From the NCBI GenBank assembly GCA_945860285.1, contig CAMAQB010000002.1, positions 28,917 through 92,916 of the forward strand: 64,000 nucleotides of DNA. Direction: 5' to 3'. A program made the position numbers and the translations under genes. This document shows positions 30,304-38,165 of this stretch, in pieces; position 1 is the first letter of the stretch, and every line of letters begins with the position of its first letter. The DNA comes from Akkermansia muciniphila. Its GTDB lineage: Bacteria; Verrucomicrobiota; Verrucomicrobiia; Verrucomicrobiales; Akkermansiaceae. Under the pieces are notes generated by a model. It worked only from the letters and a program-made list of their open reading frames with translations. It was not told the DNA's origin and ran no database searches.

Positions 30304-31374
30304 TCACTCCCCGCAATCAGGATACGATCCCAGCAATTTGACCAGCGAGCAATGCTTGCGCAACTCCGCCAGCGCTTCATTGACACGCTGGTCCTCGCAG
30401 TGACCGCCGAGATCGACGTAGAAGATATACTCCCAGTCTTTTTGTTTCGAGGGGCGCGACTCGATTTTCGACATGTTGATTTCGAATTGATCGAATGATT
30501 GCAGGGCACTGACCAGAGCACCGGGTTTGTCCTGAATGGAAAATAGAATCGAGGTGCGGTCGTTTCCGGTGGGCGGACAGGTTTTTTCGCCGATCACCAA
30601 AAAGCGCGTGGTATTGGTGGCGCGGTCCTGGATCGACCGGTCAAGAATGTCCAAGCCGTACAACTCCGCAGCAAGCGCACCGCCAAGGGCTGCGGCACCG
30701 TGATCGGCGTATTCCTGAGCCAGCTTGGCGGCCTTGGTCGTGGAGGAAACCTCAACCATGTCCGCCTCGGGGAAGTTTTTCAGAATCCAGTTGCGGCACT
30801 GGCCGAATACCTGCGGGTGGGAATACAGGGTCTTGATCTTGTTGCGGGGAATTGCGGCCAAGAGGTTGTTCTCGATGCGCAACAATATCTGCGCGCAGAT
30901 GTGCAACGGTGAATCGACAAACAAATCGAGTGTGTGCGAAACAGCCCCTTCGGTGGAATTTTCGATCGGCACCACGCCGTAATCGGCCTGGCGGCGCGCC
31001 ACCTGATCGAAGACATCGGCGAAATTCGCCTGCGAGGCGTAGTTGACGGAATGGCCGAATTTTTTGATCGCCGCCTGGTGAGTCCATGTGCCCTCGGGCC
31101 CCAGGTAGGCGATCTTCAAATCATCCTCCAGCGCCAGAGCCGCCGACATGATCTCCCGGAAAATCGCACGGATCGACTTGTCCGGCAATCGCCCGTGGTT
31201 TTTCTCCAGCAGTTTCTTGAGCAGCGCGTCCTCGCGTTCGGGAGCATAAATCTGCAGGCCTTCGTTTTTTTTGATCAGCCCGACCTGGTGCACCAAGTCC
31301 GCACGTGCGGAGAGCAAATCCAGCAACTGCGAATCCACCTCGTCGATTTTTTTTCTGATGTCGTCCAAGCTCAT
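30304..31374 (-). CDS. pheA: Bifunctional chorismate mutase / prephenate dehydratase
   Basis: Chorismate mutase LDDIRKKIDEVDSQLLDLLSARADLVHQVG. Prephenate dehydratase IAYLGPEGTWTHQAAIKKFG, VVPIENSTEGAVSHTLDLF. ACT domain SRPSKQKDWEYIFYVDLGGH. Confidence 0.95.
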   Translation of the reverse strand: MSLDDIRKKIDEVDSQLLDLLSARADLVHQVGLIKKNEGLQIYAPEREDALLKKLLEKNHGRLPDKSIRAIFREIMSAALALEDDLKIAYLGPEGTWTHQAAIKKFGHSVNYASQANFADVFDQVARRQADYGVVPIENSTEGAVSHTLDLFVDSPLHICAQILLRIENNLLAAIPRNKIKTLYSHPQVFGQCRNWILKNFPEADMVEVSSTTKAAKLAQEYADHGAAALGGALAAELYGLDILDRSIQDRATNTTRFLVIGEKTCPPTGNDRTSILFSIQDKPGALVSALQSFDQFEINMSKIESRPSKQKDWEYIFYVDLGGHCEDQRVNEALAELRKHCSLVKLLGSYPDCGE

Positions 31375-32090
31375 TGTTTTATCCCTGCCTCCGGCTCATG
31401 GTTCTCGGTTTCGGCATCCGTCCGATTTTCTGACATCGTCTCCGCCTCAAGGTCAAGAGCTTCCGTCGGCGGTTCCGGCAGTTTCACCTTGCGCAGTTCG
31501 GCCGAGTTGGGCAGATCATCAATGTTGCGAATCCCGAAATGCTCATAAAAAAGTTCGGTGGTTTCGTAAAGCAGCGGCCTGCCGGGCAAATCGGCGCGAC
31601 CACCGATGCGCACCAGGTCGCGATCAAGCAATTTTTGCAGCATGCCATCGCAGGAAACGCCGCGCACAGCCTCGATGGCCGCTTTGGTGATCGGCTGACG
31701 GTAGGCCACGATCGCCAGGGTTTCCATCGCCGGACCGCTGAGGCGCTCCGGTTTCCGACCCGGGAAAAGGAGTCGGACAAACTCGCCGTATGCGGGGTTC
31801 GTGTAAAATTTCCATCCCTTGGCCCGCTCCAGCAAGGCAAAGGATCGTCCGCTCGCCTGATAGCCATCATTCAACTGTTGAATCGCCTGCAAGACGGCCA
31901 CGCTGTCCACAGCGGCAAGTGCCATCAGCCACTCGGGCGGGGATTCTGCTTGCCCGCCGTCCTCGATCTCCCGCTGATGCGCCTCCTCGGCTTCCGCCAC
32001 CCGGCAGCGGACCAGACGTGCCAATTCATCGGCGGACAGGGCTTCGCTCGACGCGATCAACAGGGCTTCGACGATCAGTGATAAATCCAT
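31371..32090 (-). CDS. scpB: Segregation and condensation protein B
   Basis: LIVEALLIASSEALSADELARL ... LSGPAMETLAIVAYRQPITKAAIEAVRGVSCDGMLQKLLDRDLVRIGGRADLPGRPLLYETTELFYEHFGI. Start chosen at 32090. ATGA overlap with pheA. Confidence 0.9.
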   Translation of the reverse strand: MDLSLIVEALLIASSEALSADELARLVRCRVAEAEEAHQREIEDGGQAESPPEWLMALAAVDSVAVLQAIQQLNDGYQASGRSFALLERAKGWKFYTNPAYGEFVRLLFPGRKPERLSGPAMETLAIVAYRQPITKAAIEAVRGVSCDGMLQKLLDRDLVRIGGRADLPGRPLLYETTELFYEHFGIRNIDDLPNSAELRKVKLPEPPTEALDLEAETMSENRTDAETENHEPEAGIKQ

Positions 32091-32292
32091 AACTCGCAGC
32101 GACAGTATGAAGCTTCTCGTTCTGGTGCAAGCCTTCAAAAAAATCATCATAAAATCACCGCGCGAAAATATTCCATCATTTTGCAATTTTTCCCTTGCAG
32201 CCAGAGCATCTGACCGCTAATCAACCACGCCTGTTGCGACTAGAGCGTAGCAGAGTTAGCCCCGAACATTCATCTCCATTCCATCCAATTCC

Positions 32293-33069
32293 ATGGCTGC
32301 AAAAAAAGTTGCGAAAAAACAAGCGCCGAAAAAAACAGCCAAGCCTGTTGCCAAAAAGGCTCCCGCCAAACCGGCTGCGAAGAAGATTGCCAAACCTGCT
32401 GTCAAAAAGGCTCCCGCCAAACCGGCTCCTGTGGTCAATAAATCGACCACCGCGACCACACCGTCCAAACCTGTTGCCACCAGCTCGGAAAAACCGGCGG
32501 ATACCGCAATATCGAGACCTGTTTTCAAACCGCTGAAAAAGGCTGTTCCCCTCCCCGAGCCTCCTTCCATCATCGTCGAGCCGATCACCGATCCCAAGTT
32601 TCTCGCTTTCGCCGAAAAACAAAAACACCGGCTGCTCGACCTGCGCGATGACATTGTCGATGCCATGACCGGTTCGGCACGCGAGGCCATCCGCAGTTCT
32701 CCCGAGGGCAGCGAAGCCTCCGGCAGTGGCATGCACCAAGGCGATGCCGGAAGTGATGCCTACGATCGCGAGTTCGCCCTCAGCGTTCTTGCCAAGGACC
32801 AAAGCTCGCTTTATGAGATCGACGATGCATTGCTGCGCATCAAAAAAGGCCTCTACGGACTCTGCGAAATGTCGGGCAAACGCATCCCCATCGCCCGGCT
32901 AGAAGCGATCCCTTTTGCCCGGCTGACTGTGGAATGCCAGGCTCAATGGGAAAAGGAGCACGGCAAGCGCCAATTCCGCCCCAGTGGCAGTGTCGGCTTC
33001 AGCGGCGGCGGGATTTTTGAAGAAGATGAAGAAACAGACACGATTTTGCTTGACGACGACGAGGATTGA
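32293..33069 (+). CDS. DksA/TraR-family protein with an N-terminal Lys/Ala/Pro-rich (histone H1-like) tail and a two-Cys degenerate zinc finger
   Basis: Tail MAAKKVAKKQAPKKTAKPVAKKAPAKPAAKKIAKPAVKKAPAKPAP. C-terminus YEIDDALLRIKKGLYGLCEMSGKRIPIARLEAIPFARLTVECQAQWEKEHG. Confidence 0.85.
   Translation: MAAKKVAKKQAPKKTAKPVAKKAPAKPAAKKIAKPAVKKAPAKPAPVVNKSTTATTPSKPVATSSEKPADTAISRPVFKPLKKAVPLPEPPSIIVEPITDPKFLAFAEKQKHRLLDLRDDIVDAMTGSAREAIRSSPEGSEASGSGMHQGDAGSDAYDREFALSVLAKDQSSLYEIDDALLRIKKGLYGLCEMSGKRIPIARLEAIPFARLTVECQAQWEKEHGKRQFRPSGSVGFSGGGIFEEDEETDTILLDDDED
32353..32427 (+). repeat. Two copies of a 24-bp direct repeat (AAAAAGGCTCCCGCCAAACCGGCT) encoding the KAPAKPA tail
   Basis: Identical 24-mers at 32353-32376 and 32404-32427. 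Confidence 0.85.
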
Positions 33070-33099
33070 TCTAGTTTCTCCCTCCCATCAATTTCAGCC

Positions 33100-33273
33100 A
33101 TGCCAAGAGACATCATCATCCTAGAATGCACGGAAGCCAAAGCAGAGGGCAAGCCCACTTCGCGCTACGTGTCCACACGCAACAAAAAGAGCCTCCGCAC
33201 TCCGGGACGTCTTGAGAAAGTGAAATTCAATCCTTTCCTCAAACGCAGGACTCTTCATCGCGAAATCCGCTAA
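33100..33273 (+). CDS. rpmG: 50S ribosomal protein L33
   Basis: 57-aa ORF absent from the supplied track: [57 protein letters not shown], an L33 pattern. It lacks the CxxC pairs of zinc-binding L33. Confidence 0.88.
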   Translation: MPRDIIILECTEAKAEGKPTSRYVSTRNKKSLRTPGRLEKVKFNPFLKRRTLHREIR

Positions 33274-33285
33274 CCGATCCCGTAT

Positions 33286-33534
33286 ATGCAAGAAACAGAA
33301 CCAAAAACAGTCGAGCGCCGCATTGCCTTCCGCAAGGCCAACCGCCGCATGACCCGCCGCCGTCAGGACATTCCCGTGGACAAACTCTGCCACACCAATC
33401 CTGACCTTCTCGCGAAATTCACCTCGATCACCGGCAAGATCCTTCCCCGCCGCGTGACCGGCGTTCCCGCCAAAGTGCATCGCAAGATCACCCGCGAGAT
33501 CAAACGCGCCCGCGCCCTGAACCTCGCGCCGTAA
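33286..33534 (+). CDS. rpsR: 30S ribosomal protein S18
   Basis: PVDKLCHTNPDLLAKFTSITGKILPRRVTGVPAKVHRKITREIKRARALNLAP. Confidence 0.93.
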   Translation: MQETEPKTVERRIAFRKANRRMTRRRQDIPVDKLCHTNPDLLAKFTSITGKILPRRVTGVPAKVHRKITREIKRARALNLAP

Positions 33535-33555
33535 GACCCGGTTCCCACCATTTTC

Positions 33556-33594
33556 AGGGCTTGTCCGTTGCATTTCGGGCAAGCCCTTTTCCTT
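33556..33594 (+). terminator. Putative Rho-independent terminator after rpsR
   Basis: AGGGCTTGTCC...GGGCAAGCCCT stem (one G.U) followed by TTTTCCTTT. Confidence 0.7.
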
Positions 33595-33610
33595 TCTCCC
33601 GCACTCCGGC

Positions 33611-34420
33611 ATGCAAGAACTGACCGATACGCAGAACGAAAAAGACGACCGCAATCTCCCCATCGACCAGGTGGGAGTGAAAAACCTGCGCTTCCCGGTG
33701 GAGGTTCGCGAGAAAAACGGCGGCACCCAGAAAACCATCGCCACGGTCTCACTGGCGGTGGCCCTGCCTCAACACTACAAGGGCACCCACATGAGCCGCT
33801 TTGTCGAGGTCCTCAACTCCCACGGCAATTGCCTCGACATCCGCACCATCAACAGCATACCGAAAGAATTGATCGAACGACTCGACGCCCAGCGCGCCCA
33901 CGTCACGTTCCAATTCCCGTTTTTCATCAAAAAACTCGCCCCGGTCAGCGGCGGCGAGGGTTTGGTGGATTATGAAGTACGTTTTGAAATCGACTACCAT
34001 CGCGATGGTCGATCCGACTTCGTACTGACAACCATCGTCCCCGTCACCACACTTTGTCCCTGCTCCAAGGCGATCAGCGAGCGCGGCGCGCACAACCAAC
34101 GGGGCATTGTCACCTATGCGATCCGCTCGAAAAAATCGATCTGGGTTGAAGACCTGATCGCCCTCGTCGAGCGGTCCGCGAGCTGTGAACTCTACAGCCT
34201 GCTCAAAAGGCCCGACGAAAAATTCGTCACCGAAAAAGCCTATGACAATCCGGTTTTTGTCGAAGACCTGGTGCGCAACATCGCCTCGCGCAGCAACGCC
34301 CACGAGAACATCACCTGGTACCGGGTGGAAGCGGAAAACTACGAGTCCATCCACAACCACAATGCCTACGCCGTGATCGAACACTCCCATCCCGCAAGCG
34401 ATCCATCGTCTCCGGCCTGA
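33611..34420 (+). CDS. folE2: GTP cyclohydrolase FolE2 (type IB)
   Basis: GVKNLRFPVEVREKNGGTQKTIATVSLAVALPQHYKGTHMSRFVEVLN, TIVPVTTLCPCSKAISERGAHNQRG, DNPVFVEDLVRNIASRSNAH. Confidence 0.93.
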   Translation: MQELTDTQNEKDDRNLPIDQVGVKNLRFPVEVREKNGGTQKTIATVSLAVALPQHYKGTHMSRFVEVLNSHGNCLDIRTINSIPKELIERLDAQRAHVTFQFPFFIKKLAPVSGGEGLVDYEVRFEIDYHRDGRSDFVLTTIVPVTTLCPCSKAISERGAHNQRGIVTYAIRSKKSIWVEDLIALVERSASCELYSLLKRPDEKFVTEKAYDNPVFVEDLVRNIASRSNAHENITWYRVEAENYESIHNHNAYAVIEHSHPASDPSSPA

Positions 34421-34533
34421 GCAAACCTTTCGCCGGTCCGACGGGAGCACGAGCGTCCGCAATTTTCTTGCCGATCGCATCTTCCCGCTTTGACAAAGCT
34501 ACCGAACTGCCGCAAACTCCGCGCCCCGAATCC

Positions 34534-35604
34534 ATGGCTACTCCCAAACTTTTCATCCCCGGTCCAATTGATGTCTCCCCCGCCACCTACACCGCGATGT
34601 CGCGCCCGATGATCGGCCACCGCGGTTCGGAATTCGAAGCACTCTATGCCTCCACGCAACCAGGATTGCAACAGCTCGCCGGCACCCAACGCCCGGTGTT
34701 TCTCTCGACCTCCTCCGCGTGGGGCGTGATGGAAGCCGCACTGCGCAACCTCGCCCGCAACAAAGTGCTGACCCTCTGCAATGGTGCCTTCTCGGACAAG
34801 TGGTTCGATGTCGCCAAAAAATGCGGCAAGGAAGCCGATAAAATCCAGGCCGAATGGGGACAACCGATCGACCCTGAACTGGTGCGCGCCAAACTGTCCG
34901 AAGGTGGCTACGATGCCGTGACCTTCATTCACAACGAAACCTCCACCGGGGTGATGAGCGACCTCGCTGCGATCGCCAAAGTCGTGAAGTCGTTTCCGGA
35001 TGTCATGCTGATTGTCGATACCGTCTCATCCTTTTCCGCCGTGCCACTGGCGATGGATGATCTGGGCATCGATGTGCTCCTCGCTGGAGTGCAGAAGGCC
35101 ATGGCGCTGCCACCCGGACTGGCGGTTTTTGCCATTTCCGAAGCAGCACTGGAGCGCGCCAAGTCCGCCAAAGACCGCGGTTACTATTTTGATTTTGTCG
35201 AATTCGAAAAAAACGCCGCCGCGAACAATACTCCGTCAACCCCGGCGATCTCGTTGATTTTCGGTCTTCAGAACATGCTGGAAAACATCGCATCCGAAGG
35301 CCTGCCACAACGTTTCGCCCGTCATCTACAGAACAACCAAATGATCCACGACTGGGCTGCCCGCCATGGATTCCAACATTTCGCTCCCGAGGGATACCGC
35401 TCGGTCACGCTGAGCTGTTTCCATACGCCGGAAGGATTCGACCAGGGAGCATTCATCAAGGCCCTGAAAACCAAACACAATTTCCTGATTAACGGAGGAT
35501 ATGGAAAGATCAAGGGCATCACCTTCCGTATCTCGAACATGGGCAATGAAACTCCCGCCACCATGCAGGAACTCATTGATGCCATGAATGACGTGCTCGC
35601 CTAA
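34534..35604 (+). CDS. Class V aminotransferase (alanine-glyoxylate / serine-pyruvate aminotransferase family)
   Basis: LFIPGPIDVSPATYTAMSRPMIGHRGSEFEALYASTQPGLQQLAGTQ, FIHNETSTGVMSDL, LIVDTVSSFSAVPLAMDDLGIDVLLAGVQKAMALPPGLA (PLP Lys in GVQKAM). Confidence 0.88.
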   Translation: MATPKLFIPGPIDVSPATYTAMSRPMIGHRGSEFEALYASTQPGLQQLAGTQRPVFLSTSSAWGVMEAALRNLARNKVLTLCNGAFSDKWFDVAKKCGKEADKIQAEWGQPIDPELVRAKLSEGGYDAVTFIHNETSTGVMSDLAAIAKVVKSFPDVMLIVDTVSSFSAVPLAMDDLGIDVLLAGVQKAMALPPGLAVFAISEAALERAKSAKDRGYYFDFVEFEKNAAANNTPSTPAISLIFGLQNMLENIASEGLPQRFARHLQNNQMIHDWAARHGFQHFAPEGYRSVTLSCFHTPEGFDQGAFIKALKTKHNFLINGGYGKIKGITFRISNMGNETPATMQELIDAMNDVLA

Positions 35605-35616
35605 CTCTCTAACAAA

Positions 35617-36315
35617 ATGAAAACAACCCTGCTCACACTCCTGCCGGCCCTCGCCTTGCCCCTTTTCGCCGCCGAGCCCAATACGCTTTCCGACCAGGAA
35701 AAAAAGGACGGCTTCGTATTGCTGTTCGACGGCAAAACGCTGGACGGCTGGCGCAACTATAAAAAAGAACAGGTCAACCCCAAATGGACCGTCGCGGACG
35801 GCGCCATCACTCTGCTGAGCAAGGGCGCGGGAGATCTCATCACGACGAAGCAATTCGCGGATTTCGAACTGCGTGTGGAATTCAAAATCGCCGCCGACGG
35901 CAATTCGGGCATCATGTGGCACGTATCGGAAAAATTCGGAGCACCCTACCAATCCGGGCCCGAATACCAAATCCTCGATTCTTTCGCAAAAACCGGATTC
36001 CAGGCCGAAGTCGCCAAGGGCAACATGGCAGGAGCCTTTTATGACATCATTCCTGTCAAAGCCGAAATCTCCAAACCCGCCGGTGAATGGAACGAGGGTG
36101 TGATCCGCATCGTCGGATCGAAAATCACGCTGTCGATCAATGGCAAAGTCACCGCCGATGTCGACAGCACGACCGATGAGTTCAAGGCCATGCTGGCGAA
36201 ATCCAAATTCGCCAAGTGGGATCATTTCAACAAGGAAACCACCGGTCACATCTGTTTTCAAGACCACGGAAATCCGGTCAGCTTCCGCAGCATTCGCATC
36301 AAGGAAATCAAATAA
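35617..36315 (+). CDS. Secreted DUF1080 (3-keto-disaccharide hydrolase-like) protein
   Basis: Signal peptide; GFVLLFDGKTLDGWRNYKKEQVNPKWTVADGAITLL..FADFELRVEFKIAADGNSGIMWHVSE. Confidence 0.88.
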   Translation: MKTTLLTLLPALALPLFAAEPNTLSDQEKKDGFVLLFDGKTLDGWRNYKKEQVNPKWTVADGAITLLSKGAGDLITTKQFADFELRVEFKIAADGNSGIMWHVSEKFGAPYQSGPEYQILDSFAKTGFQAEVAKGNMAGAFYDIIPVKAEISKPAGEWNEGVIRIVGSKITLSINGKVTADVDSTTDEFKAMLAKSKFAKWDHFNKETTGHICFQDHGNPVSFRSIRIKEIK

Positions 36316-36324
36316 CACCGGCTT

Positions 36325-37440
36325 GTGCACATCAGCATCTCCATCGATGAACAGCTGCTGAGGCTGTCGGAAGGTGACGAGATTCTCCGCGAATACCCGG
36401 TTTCCTCCGCGGCCAAGGGCGTGGGCTTTCGCGAGGAAAGTTACCGCACCCCGACCGGTCAATTCCGCATTTGTGAAAAAATCGGCTACGACCAGCCCTT
36501 GGGAACGATTTTCAAAACACGCGAACCCACGGGTCTGTGGTCGACAGACGATGTGGTGGAAGACGACCTGATCACCTCGCGCATCCTCCGGATCGACGGC
36601 CTCGAACCCGAAAACAAGAACACGCTGGCGCGCTGCATCTACATCCATGGCACCAATCAGGAAGAGCTGATCGGCACCCCCGCCAGCCACGGCTGCATTC
36701 GCATGTCGAACATCGATGTCATCGAACTCTTCGATCTCACCCCGCTCGACACACTGGTGTCGATTGAGGCCCCGCAGCGACAACGCGGCAAGTTGATTTT
36801 TTTCGACTGCGACTCCACCCTCTCCGCGATCGAAGGCATCGACGAACTCGCCCGCGCCCGCGGACCGGAAATTTTTCAACAGGTGGTCGACCTCACTAAC
36901 GCGGCGATGAACGGGGAAATACCGCTCCACGAGGTTTTCCCGCGCCGCATGGAAATCATCCGACCCGACAAAGCCCTCTGTGAAAGCGTGGCGCGCCAGT
37001 ACATGGAAACCATCGTCGTAGGGGTTCGAGAAACCTTGCAAACCCTGCGCGAGGACGGCTGGACGATTGTCATTATCAGCGGCGGTTTCGCCCCGCTGAT
37101 CAAACCGCTGGCGGAAACATTGGGCGTGGAGTTCGTCGAGGCGGTGCCGCTGTTTCTCGATGAAAGCGGCGATTACGCGGGCTACGATGCCCATTTCCCG
37201 AGCACCCGCAATGGCGGCAAACCGGAAATCATCCGCGAATGGAAAGCGGCAATGCGGCCCAAAACAACCGTGATGGTGGGCGACGGCATCTCCGATCTGG
37301 AGTCACAAAATGAAGTCGACCTGTTCATCGGCTTCGGCGGTGTCGTGATCCGCGAGGTCGTGAAAAACAGCGCGAACCATTTCGTCGAATCCTTCGCCGA
37401 CATCCCGGCCCTCGCCAAAAAAGCCGCGAAACGCAAGTAA
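36325..37440 (+). CDS. Fusion protein: N-terminal YkuD-type L,D-transpeptidase domain and C-terminal HAD phosphatase (SerB-like)
   Basis: YkuD catalytic motif IYIHGTNQEELIGTPASHGCIRMSNIDVIELFDL. HAD motif I FFDCDSTLSAIEGIDELARARG, motif II TIVIISGGFAPLIKPLAETLG, motif III VMVGDGISDLESQNEVDLFIGFGG. Continuous ORF from GTG 36325. No signal peptide visible. Confidence 0.9.
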   Translation: MHISISIDEQLLRLSEGDEILREYPVSSAAKGVGFREESYRTPTGQFRICEKIGYDQPLGTIFKTREPTGLWSTDDVVEDDLITSRILRIDGLEPENKNTLARCIYIHGTNQEELIGTPASHGCIRMSNIDVIELFDLTPLDTLVSIEAPQRQRGKLIFFDCDSTLSAIEGIDELARARGPEIFQQVVDLTNAAMNGEIPLHEVFPRRMEIIRPDKALCESVARQYMETIVVGVRETLQTLREDGWTIVIISGGFAPLIKPLAETLGVEFVEAVPLFLDESGDYAGYDAHFPSTRNGGKPEIIREWKAAMRPKTTVMVGDGISDLESQNEVDLFIGFGGVVIREVVKNSANHFVESFADIPALAKKAAKRK

Positions 37441-37487
37441 GCGGCTCAGTTTCCCTGCCCGCGTCCATCGCGAACGGTTGCACGAAA

Positions 37488-38129
37488 TCATTCCTTCCTT
37501 CGCCGCCGCCTCAAGACCAGGCCGACCCCCGCTGCCGCTAGCAATGATACCGAGGGCTCGGGTATCGCATTTCCCATAATGTTCAGGGCGAAGCTGTTGA
37601 GAATCATTGTGTCACCGGTCGCCAAATCGGCTACATACAAACTCCACAATCCGTTAGGGTCCAGCCCGTTGAATGATGAAAGGAATGCCGTCCGCGGCGA
37701 GGTGTCCACGCTGTCGTCAGGATCCACGGTGCGGGCATCGGGTTGGAAAATCCCGGTGACATCGCCGTCATCGGCGATTCCCGTGTGGATGTCGGACAGC
37801 CCATTGTCGGCAAAGCTGACCAACAGACTGGTGGCACCCGAGCCGTCCGGCACACTCAAACTTCTTCCGGGACGGTTCAGTAGCACCGAGAACCCGCTAT
37901 CGTGGGTGATGTAAGAATACATGTCCCCCGCCCAACCGCCGGACATGTCGAGTATCACCGATAGTTCCGTGATCGAGACGATGGTGGATGTCACCGGAAA
38001 CGTGATGGACAATCCAATCGGCGAATTGTCAGGGACCGGGAGGCCGACGACAGAAATGACCGTCGCTCCCTGGGATGGAAGGATCATCAGGGCGAACAAA
38101 ACAAAGGGTAGCTGTTTCATGGTTGGCAT
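37488..38129 (-). CDS. PEP-CTERM-type secreted protein (P-domain-like)
   Basis: N-terminal signal; C-terminal IPEPSVSLLAAAGVGLVLRRRRRKE. Body resembles a proprotein-convertase P-domain (GLDPNGLWSLYVADLATGDTMILNSFALNI). Confidence 0.8.
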   Translation of the reverse strand: MPTMKQLPFVLFALMILPSQGATVISVVGLPVPDNSPIGLSITFPVTSTIVSITELSVILDMSGGWAGDMYSYITHDSGFSVLLNRPGRSLSVPDGSGATSLLVSFADNGLSDIHTGIADDGDVTGIFQPDARTVDPDDSVDTSPRTAFLSSFNGLDPNGLWSLYVADLATGDTMILNSFALNIMGNAIPEPSVSLLAAAGVGLVLRRRRRKE

Positions 38130-38165
38130 GGGAAAACGTTAGTGATTAAATCGTAAACTGGTTCA

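Noticed and set aside
32353-32427. Repeated 24-bp units considered as a CRISPR or minisatellite
   Set aside because: Only two copies, in frame, encoding a KAPAKPA tail. No spacers and no cas genes.
35326-37194. 622-aa open frame on the minus strand opposite the DUF1080 and YkuD-HAD genes
   Set aside because: It lies antisense to three genes with recognisable domains, and its own translation shows no family motif. Most likely a shadow ORF caused by codon bias in GC-rich genes.
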